Positions 51,478 to 60,852 of a stretch of 64,000 bases of DNA are shown one piece after another; the stretch's first letter is position 1, and each line of letters starts with the position of its first letter. The notes under the pieces are model-generated. The model saw only the letters and a list, made by a program, of their open reading frames with translations, searched no databases and was not told the DNA's origin. The DNA is taken from assembly GCA_964490725.1 (NCBI GenBank), contig CAZBDU010000002.1:62001-126000 (forward strand), read 5' to 3'. The DNA comes from CAZBDU01 sp964490725 (lineage in GTDB: Bacteria; Spirochaetota; Spirochaetia; SZUA-6; DRHE01). Position numbers and translations under genes: made by a program.

Positions 51478-51750
51478 TCACCCGCCTCCCACGACGGGAA
51501 AGATCTTTACAACCGAGCTCTCCCGAACCGGCGTGTCTAATCCCGCCATCGATTTGATATCGTTGCCATCCAGGCAGATGAAAACTGAAGCGCTCAAAGC
51601 GCCACTGCGTTGAAAGAGCCGTCTCCGCAGAGCAGGGTATCTAGCCGCCAACTTACCGATGATCTCTTCCATAGTGCCGCCGTTGATGTCCAGGGACGCC
51701 GTTTTCTCCGCGAAGTTTTGCAGGCCGCTGCTGATGAATACCCTTGCCAC
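51478..51750 (-). CDS. MoaD/ThiS-family sulfur carrier protein
   Basis: 90 residues. Beta-grasp fold with VFISSGLQNFAEKTASLDIN, EEIIGKLAARYPALRRRLFQ, and SVFICLDGNDIKSMAGLDTP. It ends KIFPVVGGG, so the C-terminal Gly-Gly that is adenylated and thiocarboxylated is present, with one extra Gly. It sits 20 bp downstream of an AOR gene; AOR-linked MoaD paralogues supply dithiolene sulfur for tungstopterin. Last gene of the long minus-strand anaerobic operon. Confidence 0.85.
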   Translation of the reverse strand: MARVFISSGLQNFAEKTASLDINGGTMEEIIGKLAARYPALRRRLFQRSGALSASVFICLDGNDIKSMAGLDTPVRESSVVKIFPVVGGG

Positions 51751-51770
51751 CGCGCAAACCTCAACTCTGC

Positions 51771-53603
51771 CTAGATGCCCAGCTCCCTGCGCTTCTCCGT
51801 GGTGGGGATCCCGAACTCATCCCAGCCCCGAGCCCGGTAGTACTCATTTAGCAGGGAACCCAGCGGCGGCAAGAACTCCGTCCCTCCGCCGCGCCTGTGA
51901 GTCATCATCCTTGGAGGCAACGTGTCGTCCTTGCGCGAGATCCCAAGCCGCGTGTTGTAAAGCCTCTTTAAATTATACAGCCTTTCCCCTGTCTTGAAAA
52001 AGGCCTCTACATCGTAATCCCAGCCGGTCACGTAATCGAGAAACTGAACCAGGGGTTCGACAGTCATCCCGCCGAAGACGCTGAATTTGCAGCAGGTAAG
52101 GGAATCGAACATGGACATCAAATGCTGCATCCGGATCACGTTCTCCACCTTCCCTTCCAGCGCAAAACGGTTCGTAAGCTGTGGAAGCCCTAGATCTTCA
52201 ATAAAGGCACCTTCCTCGAAATCGTGGGAGAAGGCTTGGAGGTGGCACGCACCTCGGTTGGAGGTCGCAAAGCCGACCGCCACGGTAACCTTGGCTCGGG
52301 GGTCGTGCGCAGGAGGCTCCAATCCTTTAACGTGAAGAGCGAACTCCGAAGCGACACCTCCGATCTGCTCCGCCGCCCGCCGAACACCTTCTGCCAGGAT
52401 ATCGCCAATCCCTTTCCGATGGGCGATGGCCTCGATCAGTTTGTGCACGGCCGGCGCGTTGCCCCATTCCAGCTCAAGACCGTCCGTGTCCTTCTTGGTT
52501 ATCAACCCCCGTTCGTAAGCCTCCATGGCAAAACCGATTACCCCGCCGGTAGAGATCGTATCCAGCCCGTAGCGGTTGCACAGCTCGTTCGCCTTGGCGA
52601 TCGCCTGCAGATCGTCGATCAGAAGGTTGGAGCCCAGAAGACCCAGAGTCTCGTATTCTGGCCCGCCGATTTCCATCCCCTGGTACGGCCCGTCAACTGT
52701 TCTTACCGTCCGGCCACAGCCTATTGTGCAACGGCCGCAGTGATAGCGCCTGGCAAGAATCGTGGCAGCCATCGTCTGGCCGGATATCTTTTTCGCCCCT
52801 TCCGGCCAGGGACCCTGTCCCCAGTTTTTCACCGGGATGTTACCGATCTCTTCGCAATACTCCATACCGCCGGAAGTCCCATACTGCTTCAAACCAAAGG
52901 TGCCTTCTTTCATTGAGGCGGCCAGGCTGCGCATCAACTTCTGCACTTTGTCCGGATGAGCCGTCTCGGGTTCCTTTTTCCCATCCGCGACGATTGCCTT
53001 CAGCTTCTTGGAACCCATCACCGCGCCCATGCCGCACCGTCCGGCAGATCGGCCGTGTGTTCCGTCGGTGGTGACACTGGCAATTCGCACCAAGTTCTCC
53101 CCGGCCCGTCCGATACTCGCCAACTGGCAACTCTTGCCGTAGCGCTTGCGCAACACCCGATCGACCTCGAAGGTGTCCATGCCCCACTGTTCAGAGGCGT
53201 CTTCGATCTTTACCCCTTGCTCATCGATAAACAGGTAGACCGGGCGCTCGGAGGCTCCTTCGATGGTCAAACCGTCGTAGCCGCATCTCTTGAATGTTTC
53301 CCCCCAATACCCCCCCGCGTTGGCTTCCCCGAAGATCCCAGTGAGCGGAGATTTGGCGATCACACCGAAGCGATTGGAGTTATAGATTCTGGTACCCGTG
53401 AGAGGCCCCGTGGCGAAGATCAGCGGACTCGCAGGATCAAGGGGCTCCGCCCCAGGTCCCGTCTCATCGTAGAGGATCTTGGCGCCTAGACCGCTTCCGC
53501 CGACAAAGTCCAGGGCCATCGAATCGATGAGCGGCTCTTCGAAGACTTCGCCCCTGTTCAGATCGACGCGCAAGAGCCTTCCCCAGTACCCTTTTGCTTT
53601 CAC
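51771..53603 (-). CDS. Aldehyde:ferredoxin oxidoreductase (tungsten, AOR family) 1
   Basis: 610 residues, normal family length. Oxidises aldehydes to carboxylic acids with ferredoxin, using a bis-pterin tungsten centre and one 4Fe-4S cluster. Cluster ligands Cys289-x2-Cys292-x3-Cys296 in CGRCTIGCGR and Cys504 (or 505) in SLTCCKF. Pterin-binding segments FVGGSGLGAKILYDE, FATGPLTGTR, and SAGRCGMGAVMGSKKLKAI are intact. ATG 53603. A divergent paralogue is at 55558-57396. Grouped with a class II aldolase, an alcohol dehydrogenase and a glycyl radical enzyme. Confidence 0.92.
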   Translation of the reverse strand: MKAKGYWGRLLRVDLNRGEVFEEPLIDSMALDFVGGSGLGAKILYDETGPGAEPLDPASPLIFATGPLTGTRIYNSNRFGVIAKSPLTGIFGEANAGGYWGETFKRCGYDGLTIEGASERPVYLFIDEQGVKIEDASEQWGMDTFEVDRVLRKRYGKSCQLASIGRAGENLVRIASVTTDGTHGRSAGRCGMGAVMGSKKLKAIVADGKKEPETAHPDKVQKLMRSLAASMKEGTFGLKQYGTSGGMEYCEEIGNIPVKNWGQGPWPEGAKKISGQTMAATILARRYHCGRCTIGCGRTVRTVDGPYQGMEIGGPEYETLGLLGSNLLIDDLQAIAKANELCNRYGLDTISTGGVIGFAMEAYERGLITKKDTDGLELEWGNAPAVHKLIEAIAHRKGIGDILAEGVRRAAEQIGGVASEFALHVKGLEPPAHDPRAKVTVAVGFATSNRGACHLQAFSHDFEEGAFIEDLGLPQLTNRFALEGKVENVIRMQHLMSMFDSLTCCKFSVFGGMTVEPLVQFLDYVTGWDYDVEAFFKTGERLYNLKRLYNTRLGISRKDDTLPPRMMTHRRGGGTEFLPPLGSLLNEYYRARGWDEFGIPTTEKRRELGI

Positions 53604-53634
53604 TGCTTCTCCTCCTTCTTCGACTGTCTGCGTC

Positions 53635-54483
53635 CTAGCCTAGATTTCTCCCCTGGTTCAGCAGCTGCGACTGGTGTCTGTCATAGTACTCCCTCGCCAC
53701 CGAGGAGCGCAGGATCAGGCCGTCTGTTGCCTCGCGGATCTGCTCGTCTGAGAACCCGGAGGACCCGTACAGCACGATCCCGGCTTTTCGCCCCGTGAGG
53801 CCCTTTATCAGGTCGGCGTTATGCCGGACGTTCTCCGGGCGAAATCCAGGGTACCCTCCCCTGCTGTAACCGCGGCGGTTGCCCGGCCCGGGGGCCAAGA
53901 GAGCGAGATAACCAGGATTCCGGCTCTCCACGCCCACGACCAGCGCGTGCACCTCCTCGGGCGTGCCGCAACCGCTGTCCAGGCCAGCTTTCATCTCCGG
54001 GGTGACCGGACGTCCGCAACGTTTGGAGACTTCGATCAGCCGGCACATGAGGGCGATGTTCTCTTCTCCGCTCAGCTTGGAGGCGTCCACCGAAATGCTG
54101 GATGGGCTGATCCGCGCACTCGACTCACCGGTCTGCCACGGATAGCCCTCAATCGCCGCGCTCAGGATCCCCAGGGTCTGCGGTCCCCGTATGTGATCGG
54201 TGTGCAGGACGACAGAGGTGGCCCAGAACTCCTCGGAGTTGGCCAGCAAGCTGAGGTGGGCGAAATACAGCGCCAAGAGGCGGGCAGGATCGCCGGCCCC
54301 GAAGCTGGTCCCGTCCAGCTGCCACAGGCTAGTCTGGATCGTAACCGGCGCGCCAAGATTGCGCGCCGCACTGAGCCAGTCATATATGGCCGCCGGACTG
54401 CCTGCGTTTACCGCCAAAACGGCAAACCTTTCGGTTACGCAGTATTCGAAGAGCTTCCTCGCCTGCGGGGGCGTCAGCAGCAT
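53635..54483 (-). CDS. Class II fructose/tagatose-bisphosphate aldolase-like protein
   Basis: 282 residues, zinc-dependent TIM-barrel aldolase family. Metal motif LHTDHIRG (about 93-99) and ISVDASKLSGEENIALMCRL correspond to the HxDH and IDGSxxxxEEN motifs. Other zinc-ligand histidines common in FbaA (GIH..GH..) are not evident: the segment that should carry them reads ALVVGVESRNPGYLALLAPG, and GLTGRKAGIVLYGSSGFSDE replaces the LHGGSG phosphate loop. So a non-canonical substrate, perhaps unphosphorylated, is likely. It lies 31 bp from AOR1 and 14 bp from the alcohol dehydrogenase gene. Confidence 0.7.
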   Translation of the reverse strand: MLLTPPQARKLFEYCVTERFAVLAVNAGSPAAIYDWLSAARNLGAPVTIQTSLWQLDGTSFGAGDPARLLALYFAHLSLLANSEEFWATSVVLHTDHIRGPQTLGILSAAIEGYPWQTGESSARISPSSISVDASKLSGEENIALMCRLIEVSKRCGRPVTPEMKAGLDSGCGTPEEVHALVVGVESRNPGYLALLAPGPGNRRGYSRGGYPGFRPENVRHNADLIKGLTGRKAGIVLYGSSGFSDEQIREATDGLILRSSVAREYYDRHQSQLLNQGRNLG

Positions 54484-54497
54484 GGCTCTACCTTTCC

Positions 54498-55547
54498 CTA
54501 GAGATTCGGCCTGACAGCGACCTTCATGGTCTGCCCCGCCTGGATCATCTCGAAGGCTTTCAAGATACTGTCGAGAGTAAATCGATGGCTCACGATCTTT
54601 GCAGCAGGGAGCTTGCCGCTGCCGACCAGCTTCATGGCCGCCTGAAAATGCTCCATACTCTGGGAAAAAGATCCGCTGACGACCAGCTCCCGATAGTGAA
54701 TCAGGTTAGTGTTCAGGCGCGCGCACGGATTGGGCTTGGGAAGGCCTCCGAAGAACTCAACGCGAGCGGTCTTCCCCGCCATCTCCAAGGCGTCAGCCTG
54801 GGCCTGTGCGGCTGCGCAGGCCACGATGACCACATCCGGGCCCAGCCCCTCCTTGAGCTGCCGGGCGGCCCTTATGTGGCTACCGTCTTCCTTCGCAACA
54901 ATGTACGAATCGAGCCCGAATTGTTCGGCGAGCTTCAACCGTTGGGCGCTGACATCCATGAGGCAGACGTGCGCAGCCCTCTCGATTCTAGCCACCACGC
55001 TGTGAAGCACTCCCACGGGACCGGCGCCGATCACAACCACTGTATCGTTGCTGCCGATGTTGAGGTGCCCATGAGCATTCAGAGTACACCCAAGCGGCTC
55101 TGCCAGGGCAGCTTCCTCGAAGCTCACGTGATCCGGAATGCGGATAAGCTGCCTGTTTTCTACAGCAGCTCGCGGTACGATCATGAACTGGGCGAAGGCT
55201 CCGTCATGCTGGTAGGACATCGTTGTTCGGTTGTCGCAAAGATTGGGCCTGCCCCGCTTGCAATAGGTGCAGGCGCCGCAGGCCAGCACCACGTGCATGG
55301 CCACGCGGTCGCCCACCTTCACTCCCGCCTTGTCGCTCGCCAGCTCGACCACGGTTCCAGCCAGCTCGTGCCCGAGGATGCGCGGGGGCTTGATCTTCTC
55401 GTCGCCGTGCGTATAAGTGCGTAGATCGACTCCGCAGATGTTGCAGGCGCCAATTCTGAGGATTGCTTCCCCTTGCCCGATCACCGGATCTGCCACTGTC
55501 TTGACCTGAATGTTCCTCGCACCGCCCATGTATACCGCCGCCTTCAT
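54498..55547 (-). CDS. Zinc-dependent alcohol dehydrogenase (MDR family) 1
   Basis: 349 residues. Catalytic zinc site Cys (NICGVDLRTYTHGDE) and GHELAGTVVEL; structural zinc Cys cluster CGACTYCKRGRPNLCDN; Rossmann motif VVIGAGPVGVLHSVVARI. Likely oxidises a polyol, diol or alcohol to the carbonyl with NAD(P). ATG 55547. Lies between AOR2 and the aldolase in the operon, so probably works on the aldehyde/alcohol couple of the pathway. Sorbitol dehydrogenase-like in layout. Confidence 0.9.
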   Translation of the reverse strand: MKAAVYMGGARNIQVKTVADPVIGQGEAILRIGACNICGVDLRTYTHGDEKIKPPRILGHELAGTVVELASDKAGVKVGDRVAMHVVLACGACTYCKRGRPNLCDNRTTMSYQHDGAFAQFMIVPRAAVENRQLIRIPDHVSFEEAALAEPLGCTLNAHGHLNIGSNDTVVVIGAGPVGVLHSVVARIERAAHVCLMDVSAQRLKLAEQFGLDSYIVAKEDGSHIRAARQLKEGLGPDVVIVACAAAQAQADALEMAGKTARVEFFGGLPKPNPCARLNTNLIHYRELVVSGSFSQSMEHFQAAMKLVGSGKLPAAKIVSHRFTLDSILKAFEMIQAGQTMKVAVRPNL

Positions 55548-55557
55548 TGCCTTCCTT

Positions 55558-57396
55558 TCAGCTCACGCCGCCAGTCTGTACCAGCCGCTTCAGGCCCACG
55601 GTAGAGAGGGTATCCCCCTTCACCACGCCGTCCCTGTCCCAACCGCGCTCGGCGTAGTACTCGTCGAGCATGGTCGCGTACATCTGTTCGGTGATCCGCC
55701 TGCCCTTGCACGGGCCGCTTTGTACCTGCTCCCTCATTATCCTCTCTGGAATCAGGTCGTGATTGCGGCGGACGCCTTCACGGTTGAGGATTACCCGCTC
55801 CAGGTTATATATCCGCTCGCCGATCCGCAGAAGCCGAGGGGTGAATTCGAAACCTGTAACTGCTTCAAGAGTCTTCCCGGTGGGGGCATCCGAAAAACCC
55901 ATGGAGCCGCGGGCCACCGTGCACACGCCCACACTGTCTACATAAGCCCGGTTGTCCTGAACAGTCTTGACCAGTTTGGCCTTTCCTTCTACGGCAAAGC
56001 GGTCGTAGTCCTTGGAATAAAGCTCCGCTCTTACGGTCCAGCCGCCGACGCTGTGGCAGGCTCCGCGGCTGGCCGTGCCAAAGGTGAGCGCGTTTCCATG
56101 GAAGCCGCGGGGGTCGTAGGCGGAAAAGGGCAGTCCCTTTACCGCCAGGATGAAAGGCTTCCACTCCGGCCTGGCTTTCTCCACACTGCGCATGCCCTCG
56201 GCCAGAAGCGCCCCAATACCGCGACGGTGGACAATCAGGGGCACCATGTCTACTAGGGCCCGTGCATTGCCAAAGCGGGCCTCGACGCCTTCCGTTTCCA
56301 GCACGCTGACCAGCCCATTCTCGAAAAGCTCCATGGTCAGGGCGATGGCACTTCCTGTAGAAATGGTGTCGACTCCTAACTCGTCGCACAACTGGGCAGC
56401 TCTGACGATCGCGCCGAAGTCGTCCACCCCGCAGTTGGAGCCGAGCATGGCCACGGTTTCGTACTCCGTCCTCGCCCGCGAGCCAGCGAAGGGGCCGGTC
56501 TTGACCTCGTTCACCTTGCCGCAGGCGATCGGACATAGATAACAGGCAGTGTGCTTGACCAGATACGTGTCCACCATGGCGTGAGCATCGATCCGGTCCG
56601 CTCGCTCGAAGTAGGAGCTCTGGAAGTTCCGGGTCGGGAGGCTGCCCAGCTCATTAAGACTTTCCAAGAATTGAAGCGTGCCGTATTTGGCATGGACGGC
56701 CCTGGTTTCCTTCAGATTTGCGACCGCTGTTTTGAACAGATTCTTGACTGACTCGGAATCGGCCACCGGAATTTCGGCGCTGCCCCGCACGGCGACGCCT
56801 TTCAAGCGCTTCCAGCCCATGACCGCCCCGGCGCCGCCTCGACCAAAGAAGCGTCCATCCACCCCTATACAGGCAAGCGCGACCAAGTTTTCCCCGGCCG
56901 GACCAATGGACAGAGCGGCAGAACCTTGCCCCAGACTTTCGCGCAGCGCCTTCTGCGACTCCACTGTGCTGGCGCCAAGCATAGGACGAGCGTCATGAAA
57001 CCCAACACGCCCATCGACGATTGTGAGGTACACCCAGTCGTCCGACTGGCCCTCGATGATCAGTCCATCAAATCCCGCCTTCTTGAGATACGGGCCGAAG
57101 CTCCCGCTGGAGTTCGTGCAGAGATAGATTCCCGTGTTCGGGGACTTGGTGGCCAGCTGGAACTTGGTGGTGGCCGGCAGGCGCACCCCGGTGAGGGGAC
57201 CGGTCACGAAAATGAGCTTGTTCTCGGAAGAGAGCGGTGCGACCCCAGGGCCGATCTCGTCGTAGTAGTACTTGGCGGCAAGGCCGCGCCCGCCCAGAAG
57301 CAGTCTGACTTCCTCCAGGTTGAGGGCCTCGCTGCCAACCCGGCGCGTGGAGAGGTCGATCCGCAGCACCCTGCCCATGTATCCGCCTCTTAGCAC
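55558..57396 (-). CDS. Aldehyde:ferredoxin oxidoreductase (tungsten, AOR family) 2
   Basis: 612 residues from GTG 57396 with TAGGAGA upstream; ATG 57378 would cut the conserved GGYMGRVLRIDLS start. Cluster ligands Cys285, Cys288, Cys292 in CYLCPIACGK and a later Cys in SVGVCTVARG. Pterin-binding segments VTGPLTGVR and GRGGAGAVMGWKRLKG are present. About one third identical by eye to AOR1, so not a recent duplication; the two likely take different aldehydes. Confidence 0.92.
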   Translation of the reverse strand: MLRGGYMGRVLRIDLSTRRVGSEALNLEEVRLLLGGRGLAAKYYYDEIGPGVAPLSSENKLIFVTGPLTGVRLPATTKFQLATKSPNTGIYLCTNSSGSFGPYLKKAGFDGLIIEGQSDDWVYLTIVDGRVGFHDARPMLGASTVESQKALRESLGQGSAALSIGPAGENLVALACIGVDGRFFGRGGAGAVMGWKRLKGVAVRGSAEIPVADSESVKNLFKTAVANLKETRAVHAKYGTLQFLESLNELGSLPTRNFQSSYFERADRIDAHAMVDTYLVKHTACYLCPIACGKVNEVKTGPFAGSRARTEYETVAMLGSNCGVDDFGAIVRAAQLCDELGVDTISTGSAIALTMELFENGLVSVLETEGVEARFGNARALVDMVPLIVHRRGIGALLAEGMRSVEKARPEWKPFILAVKGLPFSAYDPRGFHGNALTFGTASRGACHSVGGWTVRAELYSKDYDRFAVEGKAKLVKTVQDNRAYVDSVGVCTVARGSMGFSDAPTGKTLEAVTGFEFTPRLLRIGERIYNLERVILNREGVRRNHDLIPERIMREQVQSGPCKGRRITEQMYATMLDEYYAERGWDRDGVVKGDTLSTVGLKRLVQTGGVS

Positions 57397-57407
57397 CTTG
57401 ATGTCTC

Positions 57408-57512
57408 CTATTCGCTGTCGCCCGGCCCGCCGCCTGAAGCCGAACCCTCGGCTCCTTCCTTGGCCGCCGGTCTCCTCACCGCGCCCGATCCGGCGAAGAA
57501 GAATTGTTCCAT
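57408..57512 (-). CDS. Possible 34-residue leader or small protein upstream of AOR2
   Basis: ATG 57512 opens a frame (starts MEQFFFAGSGAVRRPAAKEG, Gly/Ser/Pro-rich end) that stops at TAG 57408-57410, 11 bp before the AOR2 start; the stop overlaps AOR2's Shine-Dalgarno. It fills most of the only large gap in this part of the operon. No clear ribosome site of its own. Could be a coupling leader peptide or chance. Confidence 0.3.
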   Translation of the reverse strand: MEQFFFAGSGAVRRPAAKEGAEGSASGGGPGDSE

Positions 57513-57531
57513 GTGAGATTCTGGCAGAACG

Positions 57532-58422
57532 CTAGTGGATCCTAACCGTCAAGCCTTCCTTGTGAAAAGTATCCGCACAGTCCGTCAGCGCCCGCCTTGA
57601 AGGTGGATTCACCTCTGCGCATCCGTATTGCCTGCCGATGGCAAGATATTTCGCCGCGCCATAGGCATGGTAGGGAAGGAGGTGCACCTCCGCAGCGTTG
57701 TTACAATCTCTTATGAAACAGGCCAGCTCTCGAAATGACTCTGTGTTGAACCCCGGAACAACGGGAATACGGAAGACCACCTCCTTTTCGCGGGCGATCT
57801 TCCGAGCGTTTTCGAGGATAGTCTCGTTGGGTACACCGGTCATCTTCTCGTGGCGGTGTGAGTTGTACTCCTTCAAGTCGTAGAGGATGAGATCCGCCTT
57901 CTCGAGCGTGCGCCACAGACAATCCCAGCTCGCGCATCCTGAGGTTTCCACGGAAACATGAATCTGGTCCTCGTGTAGTGCTGCGATCAGCTCACGACAG
58001 AAATCTCCCTGCCCGAGAGGCTCACCCCCCGACAGAGTAACACCACCCCCGGATTTCTGAAAGAAGGGCAAATCTCGCTCCAATCGTCGCAGAACCTCGG
58101 AGAGCTGCATCCGTTCGCCGATCAGCCGCAGCGCCCCTGAGGGGCAGGCTTCGGCGCACCCGCCACAGCGAAGGCATTTTCTCTTGTCTATCGCTACGCC
58201 GCGAACACCGACCGAGATTGCGCGCTGCGTGCACTGTTCCTCGCACTGCTTGCAGCCAAGGCACTTCCGTTCGGAATAGAGCAGCTCCGCTTCAAACCTC
58301 TGCGATTCCGGATTCGAACACCACGTGCATTGCAGCGGACAACCCTTGAGAAAAAGCACCGTACGTACACCGGGACCGTCGTGAAGGGAAAACCTCTGAA
58401 TGTTGAAAACCAGTCCTTCCAT
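57532..58422 (-). CDS. Glycyl-radical enzyme activating enzyme (radical SAM)
   Basis: 296 residues. Radical-SAM motif Cys28-x3-Cys32-x2-Cys35 in CPLQCTWCSNPE, after the family start IQRFSLHDGPGVRTVLFLKG. Between it and the SAM-binding GGG motif (SGGGVTLSGGEPL) lie two ferredoxin clusters, CLGCKQCEEQC and CLRCGGCAEAC, as in PflA-like activases of GRE dehydratases and lyases. Encoded 39 bp after the glycyl radical enzyme it presumably activates by abstracting H from its C-terminal glycine. Confidence 0.93.
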   Translation of the reverse strand: MEGLVFNIQRFSLHDGPGVRTVLFLKGCPLQCTWCSNPESQRFEAELLYSERKCLGCKQCEEQCTQRAISVGVRGVAIDKRKCLRCGGCAEACPSGALRLIGERMQLSEVLRRLERDLPFFQKSGGGVTLSGGEPLGQGDFCRELIAALHEDQIHVSVETSGCASWDCLWRTLEKADLILYDLKEYNSHRHEKMTGVPNETILENARKIAREKEVVFRIPVVPGFNTESFRELACFIRDCNNAAEVHLLPYHAYGAAKYLAIGRQYGCAEVNPPSRRALTDCADTFHKEGLTVRIH

Positions 58423-58461
58423 GTCGTTTTCCGTCGTTTTCCGATCTCTGCTGCAAGATTT

Positions 58462-60852
58462 CTAGAGGTTGGCAAGCTCCGTTCTATCGATAATGTCGTC
58501 CTGGACCCCCCTATCCAACTCCACGAAGAATGCACTGTATCCCGCAACTCGGATAATCAAGCCCTTGTATTCCGCAGGATTCTTCTGAGCCGCGCGCAAG
58601 GTCTCTGCAGAAACCACATTGAATTGGACATGCCAACCCCCAAGGTCAAAATACGTGCGGACAAGACCGGCCAAACCTTCTCGCCCAACATCGGTTTCCA
58701 GCAGCTTGGGGGTAAACTTCATGTTTAGAATGGTCCCGTTCGTGATCAGCTCGTGATCCAGCTTGGCTACCGATCGAGCGATTGCCGTCGGACCGTGGAG
58801 GTCGCATCCATGAACCGGGGAGACGCCGTCAGCGAGGGGCGTCCGGCTGAGACGGCCGTTGGGTAGGGCACCCACATGCGTTCCCAGCGGGACGTTGGCA
58901 GAAACGGAGTATATTCCCGGCCGGTATACCCCTCCCCGGGTGTTTCGATATTGAGAAACCTCTTTGCAGTAGACGTCCGCGACTTCACGCGCAATGTTGT
59001 CGACATAGTCGTCGTCATTGCCCCACTTTGGAGCCTTGCTCAGAAGCATCTGCCGGAGAACTTCTTTGTCGGCGAAATCGGCGTCGAGCGCGTCTACCAG
59101 CTCCTCCATGGAAAGCTTCTTCTCTGCAAAGACGAGCTTCTTGATTACCGCCAAGGAGTCTGCGACATCGGCCAAGCCCACTGCCTGCGGGCCTGTGTAG
59201 TTATGCCGCGCTCCGCCGGCGGTGACATCCACTCCCTTTTCCAGACAATCGTCCAACACCAGTGACATGTAGGGCAGCGGAAATATCCGCGCATGGGTTC
59301 TCTCGATGACGTTCAGGGCCGTCACCATTTGCTTCACGTAGAATCGTATCTGGGCACGAAAGGCGTCGAAGACCTCGGCAAAGCTCTGGAATTGCCTCGG
59401 ATTCCCGGTCTTGGGTCCAATCTGGCTGCCGGTGAGCCGACACACGCCATCGTTCAGCGCCAGCTCGAGCGCCTTGCCCAGATTGGACATCGCTGCGTTG
59501 GTTTCTCCGTTGCAGTGCGGCGGAACGGGTTCGACGCAGCCGGAAACCCCGTAATTCCTCGCCTCCTCCAGGGGGACGCCGATGGACATGAGGGAGGGGA
59601 TCGCGACATCGTCGTTGAAAAACTCCGGCTTCGTCCTTCCGGTCGCGGCGATTTCAACAGCTTTCACGAAGAAATCATGCGGAGTGTTCGGATGAACGCG
59701 AACCCCAAGATTCGGCTGTGTCAGCCTGGTGTTCGACTCGGCGGCCAGGCACATGTAGGACAGCTCATTGGTGGTGTCCCTTCCACCGCCGTTCTGGCCG
59801 CCGAGCACGATGTTTTCGCCGATGGAGAAGCCTGCGAAGTACTTCGCGCAGTCTAGGTCGTATGCCCGCATGATTTCGGTAAGCTTGACCCACAGGCATT
59901 CCACAAGCTCTTGGGCTTCTTCTCGAGTAATGAGCTCCTGCTCGGTACTGCGCGCATAGTACGGATACATGTATTGGTCGAAGCGGCCGGGCGACACTCC
60001 GAGGCCGTTTTGTTCCACAAACAAAAGTAAGTGCAGGAACCAAAAAGACTGGACCGCCTCCCTGAAGTCGCGAGCCGGATGGGCCGGCACCCGCCGGCAT
60101 ATCGCGGCGATTCTTTCCAGCTCCCCTTTCCAGCGGGAATCCCCCTCCGTCCGGGCCAGTCTTTCGGCTTCAGCGGTGTAGCGCTGCGCCCAATCCACGA
60201 TCGCCTCGCAGATGATCACTTCTGCCTGGTAGAAAGCCCATCTCCCGGCCTGATCAGGATCGCAGAGATCCAGGCTTTCCAGTTTCGCTTCGATTTCCTC
60301 TTTGATCCTCAGTAGTCCTTTGGCCAGCACCTTGTCGTAGTCGACCAGCACGTGACCGATGCTTCCCGTCAAGTGGATGTCCACACTGAAGATCGGCTGT
60401 TCCAGCAGAACGAGCTCCCGCGTGCGTGCCGGCATCGCCTCCAGAGCGATTTCCTTGACCGTCTTGTGCTTCCAATATGGCAGAATCTGCTCCAACAGCT
60501 CCTTTTTGACTTCCGGCCTGACCAGCAGTCGATCCTGCTCTCTTTTCGAGAACTGGTCGATTTCCTGTTCAAGGTATTCGGCTTCAGTTTCCGGAAAAAG
60601 GGGAGCTGCCCGCAATTTGCCGGCCTGCGCGCCCACGATCAACTGATCCCTCTGGATAAATATCGACATCTCCCGTAGCACCCTGGCCAGGGCCTTGGCC
60701 CGCCGGATGAGCACGGGCTGCGTTTCGGTTTCTTTGTACGACAGCGTGACAATTCGCGCCCGCTCGATGCAGATCTCAGGTCGCACGGCCAGAATTTCAT
60801 CGTTCAGCTTGCGGGTTCTCCAGTGTACCGGGTCTTCACCATGCATGGTCAT
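58462..60852 (-). CDS. Glycyl radical enzyme (dehydratase/lyase type)
   Basis: 796 residues from ATG 60852 (Shine-Dalgarno GGGGGGTG upstream); the frame extends 30 codons further but without family similarity. Thiyl Cys439 in GVSGCVEPVPP, followed two residues on by Glu441, the base seen in eliminases such as glycerol dehydratase, choline-TMA-lyase and related enzymes. Glycyl radical Gly771 in IRVAGYSAFF. The N-terminal half (VGAQAGKLRAAPLFPETEAE, GHVLVDYDKVLAKG) is standard. PFL-type Cys-Cys is absent. The substrate is unknown; flanking dehydrogenases and AORs suggest an alcohol or diol giving an aldehyde. Confidence 0.9.
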   Translation of the reverse strand: MTMHGEDPVHWRTRKLNDEILAVRPEICIERARIVTLSYKETETQPVLIRRAKALARVLREMSIFIQRDQLIVGAQAGKLRAAPLFPETEAEYLEQEIDQFSKREQDRLLVRPEVKKELLEQILPYWKHKTVKEIALEAMPARTRELVLLEQPIFSVDIHLTGSIGHVLVDYDKVLAKGLLRIKEEIEAKLESLDLCDPDQAGRWAFYQAEVIICEAIVDWAQRYTAEAERLARTEGDSRWKGELERIAAICRRVPAHPARDFREAVQSFWFLHLLLFVEQNGLGVSPGRFDQYMYPYYARSTEQELITREEAQELVECLWVKLTEIMRAYDLDCAKYFAGFSIGENIVLGGQNGGGRDTTNELSYMCLAAESNTRLTQPNLGVRVHPNTPHDFFVKAVEIAATGRTKPEFFNDDVAIPSLMSIGVPLEEARNYGVSGCVEPVPPHCNGETNAAMSNLGKALELALNDGVCRLTGSQIGPKTGNPRQFQSFAEVFDAFRAQIRFYVKQMVTALNVIERTHARIFPLPYMSLVLDDCLEKGVDVTAGGARHNYTGPQAVGLADVADSLAVIKKLVFAEKKLSMEELVDALDADFADKEVLRQMLLSKAPKWGNDDDYVDNIAREVADVYCKEVSQYRNTRGGVYRPGIYSVSANVPLGTHVGALPNGRLSRTPLADGVSPVHGCDLHGPTAIARSVAKLDHELITNGTILNMKFTPKLLETDVGREGLAGLVRTYFDLGGWHVQFNVVSAETLRAAQKNPAEYKGLIIRVAGYSAFFVELDRGVQDDIIDRTELANL

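Noticed and set aside
51771..57396. The two AOR genes as a recent tandem duplication
   Set aside because: Protein sequences differ throughout, including the residues around the cluster cysteines, so the duplication is old or the genes were acquired separately.
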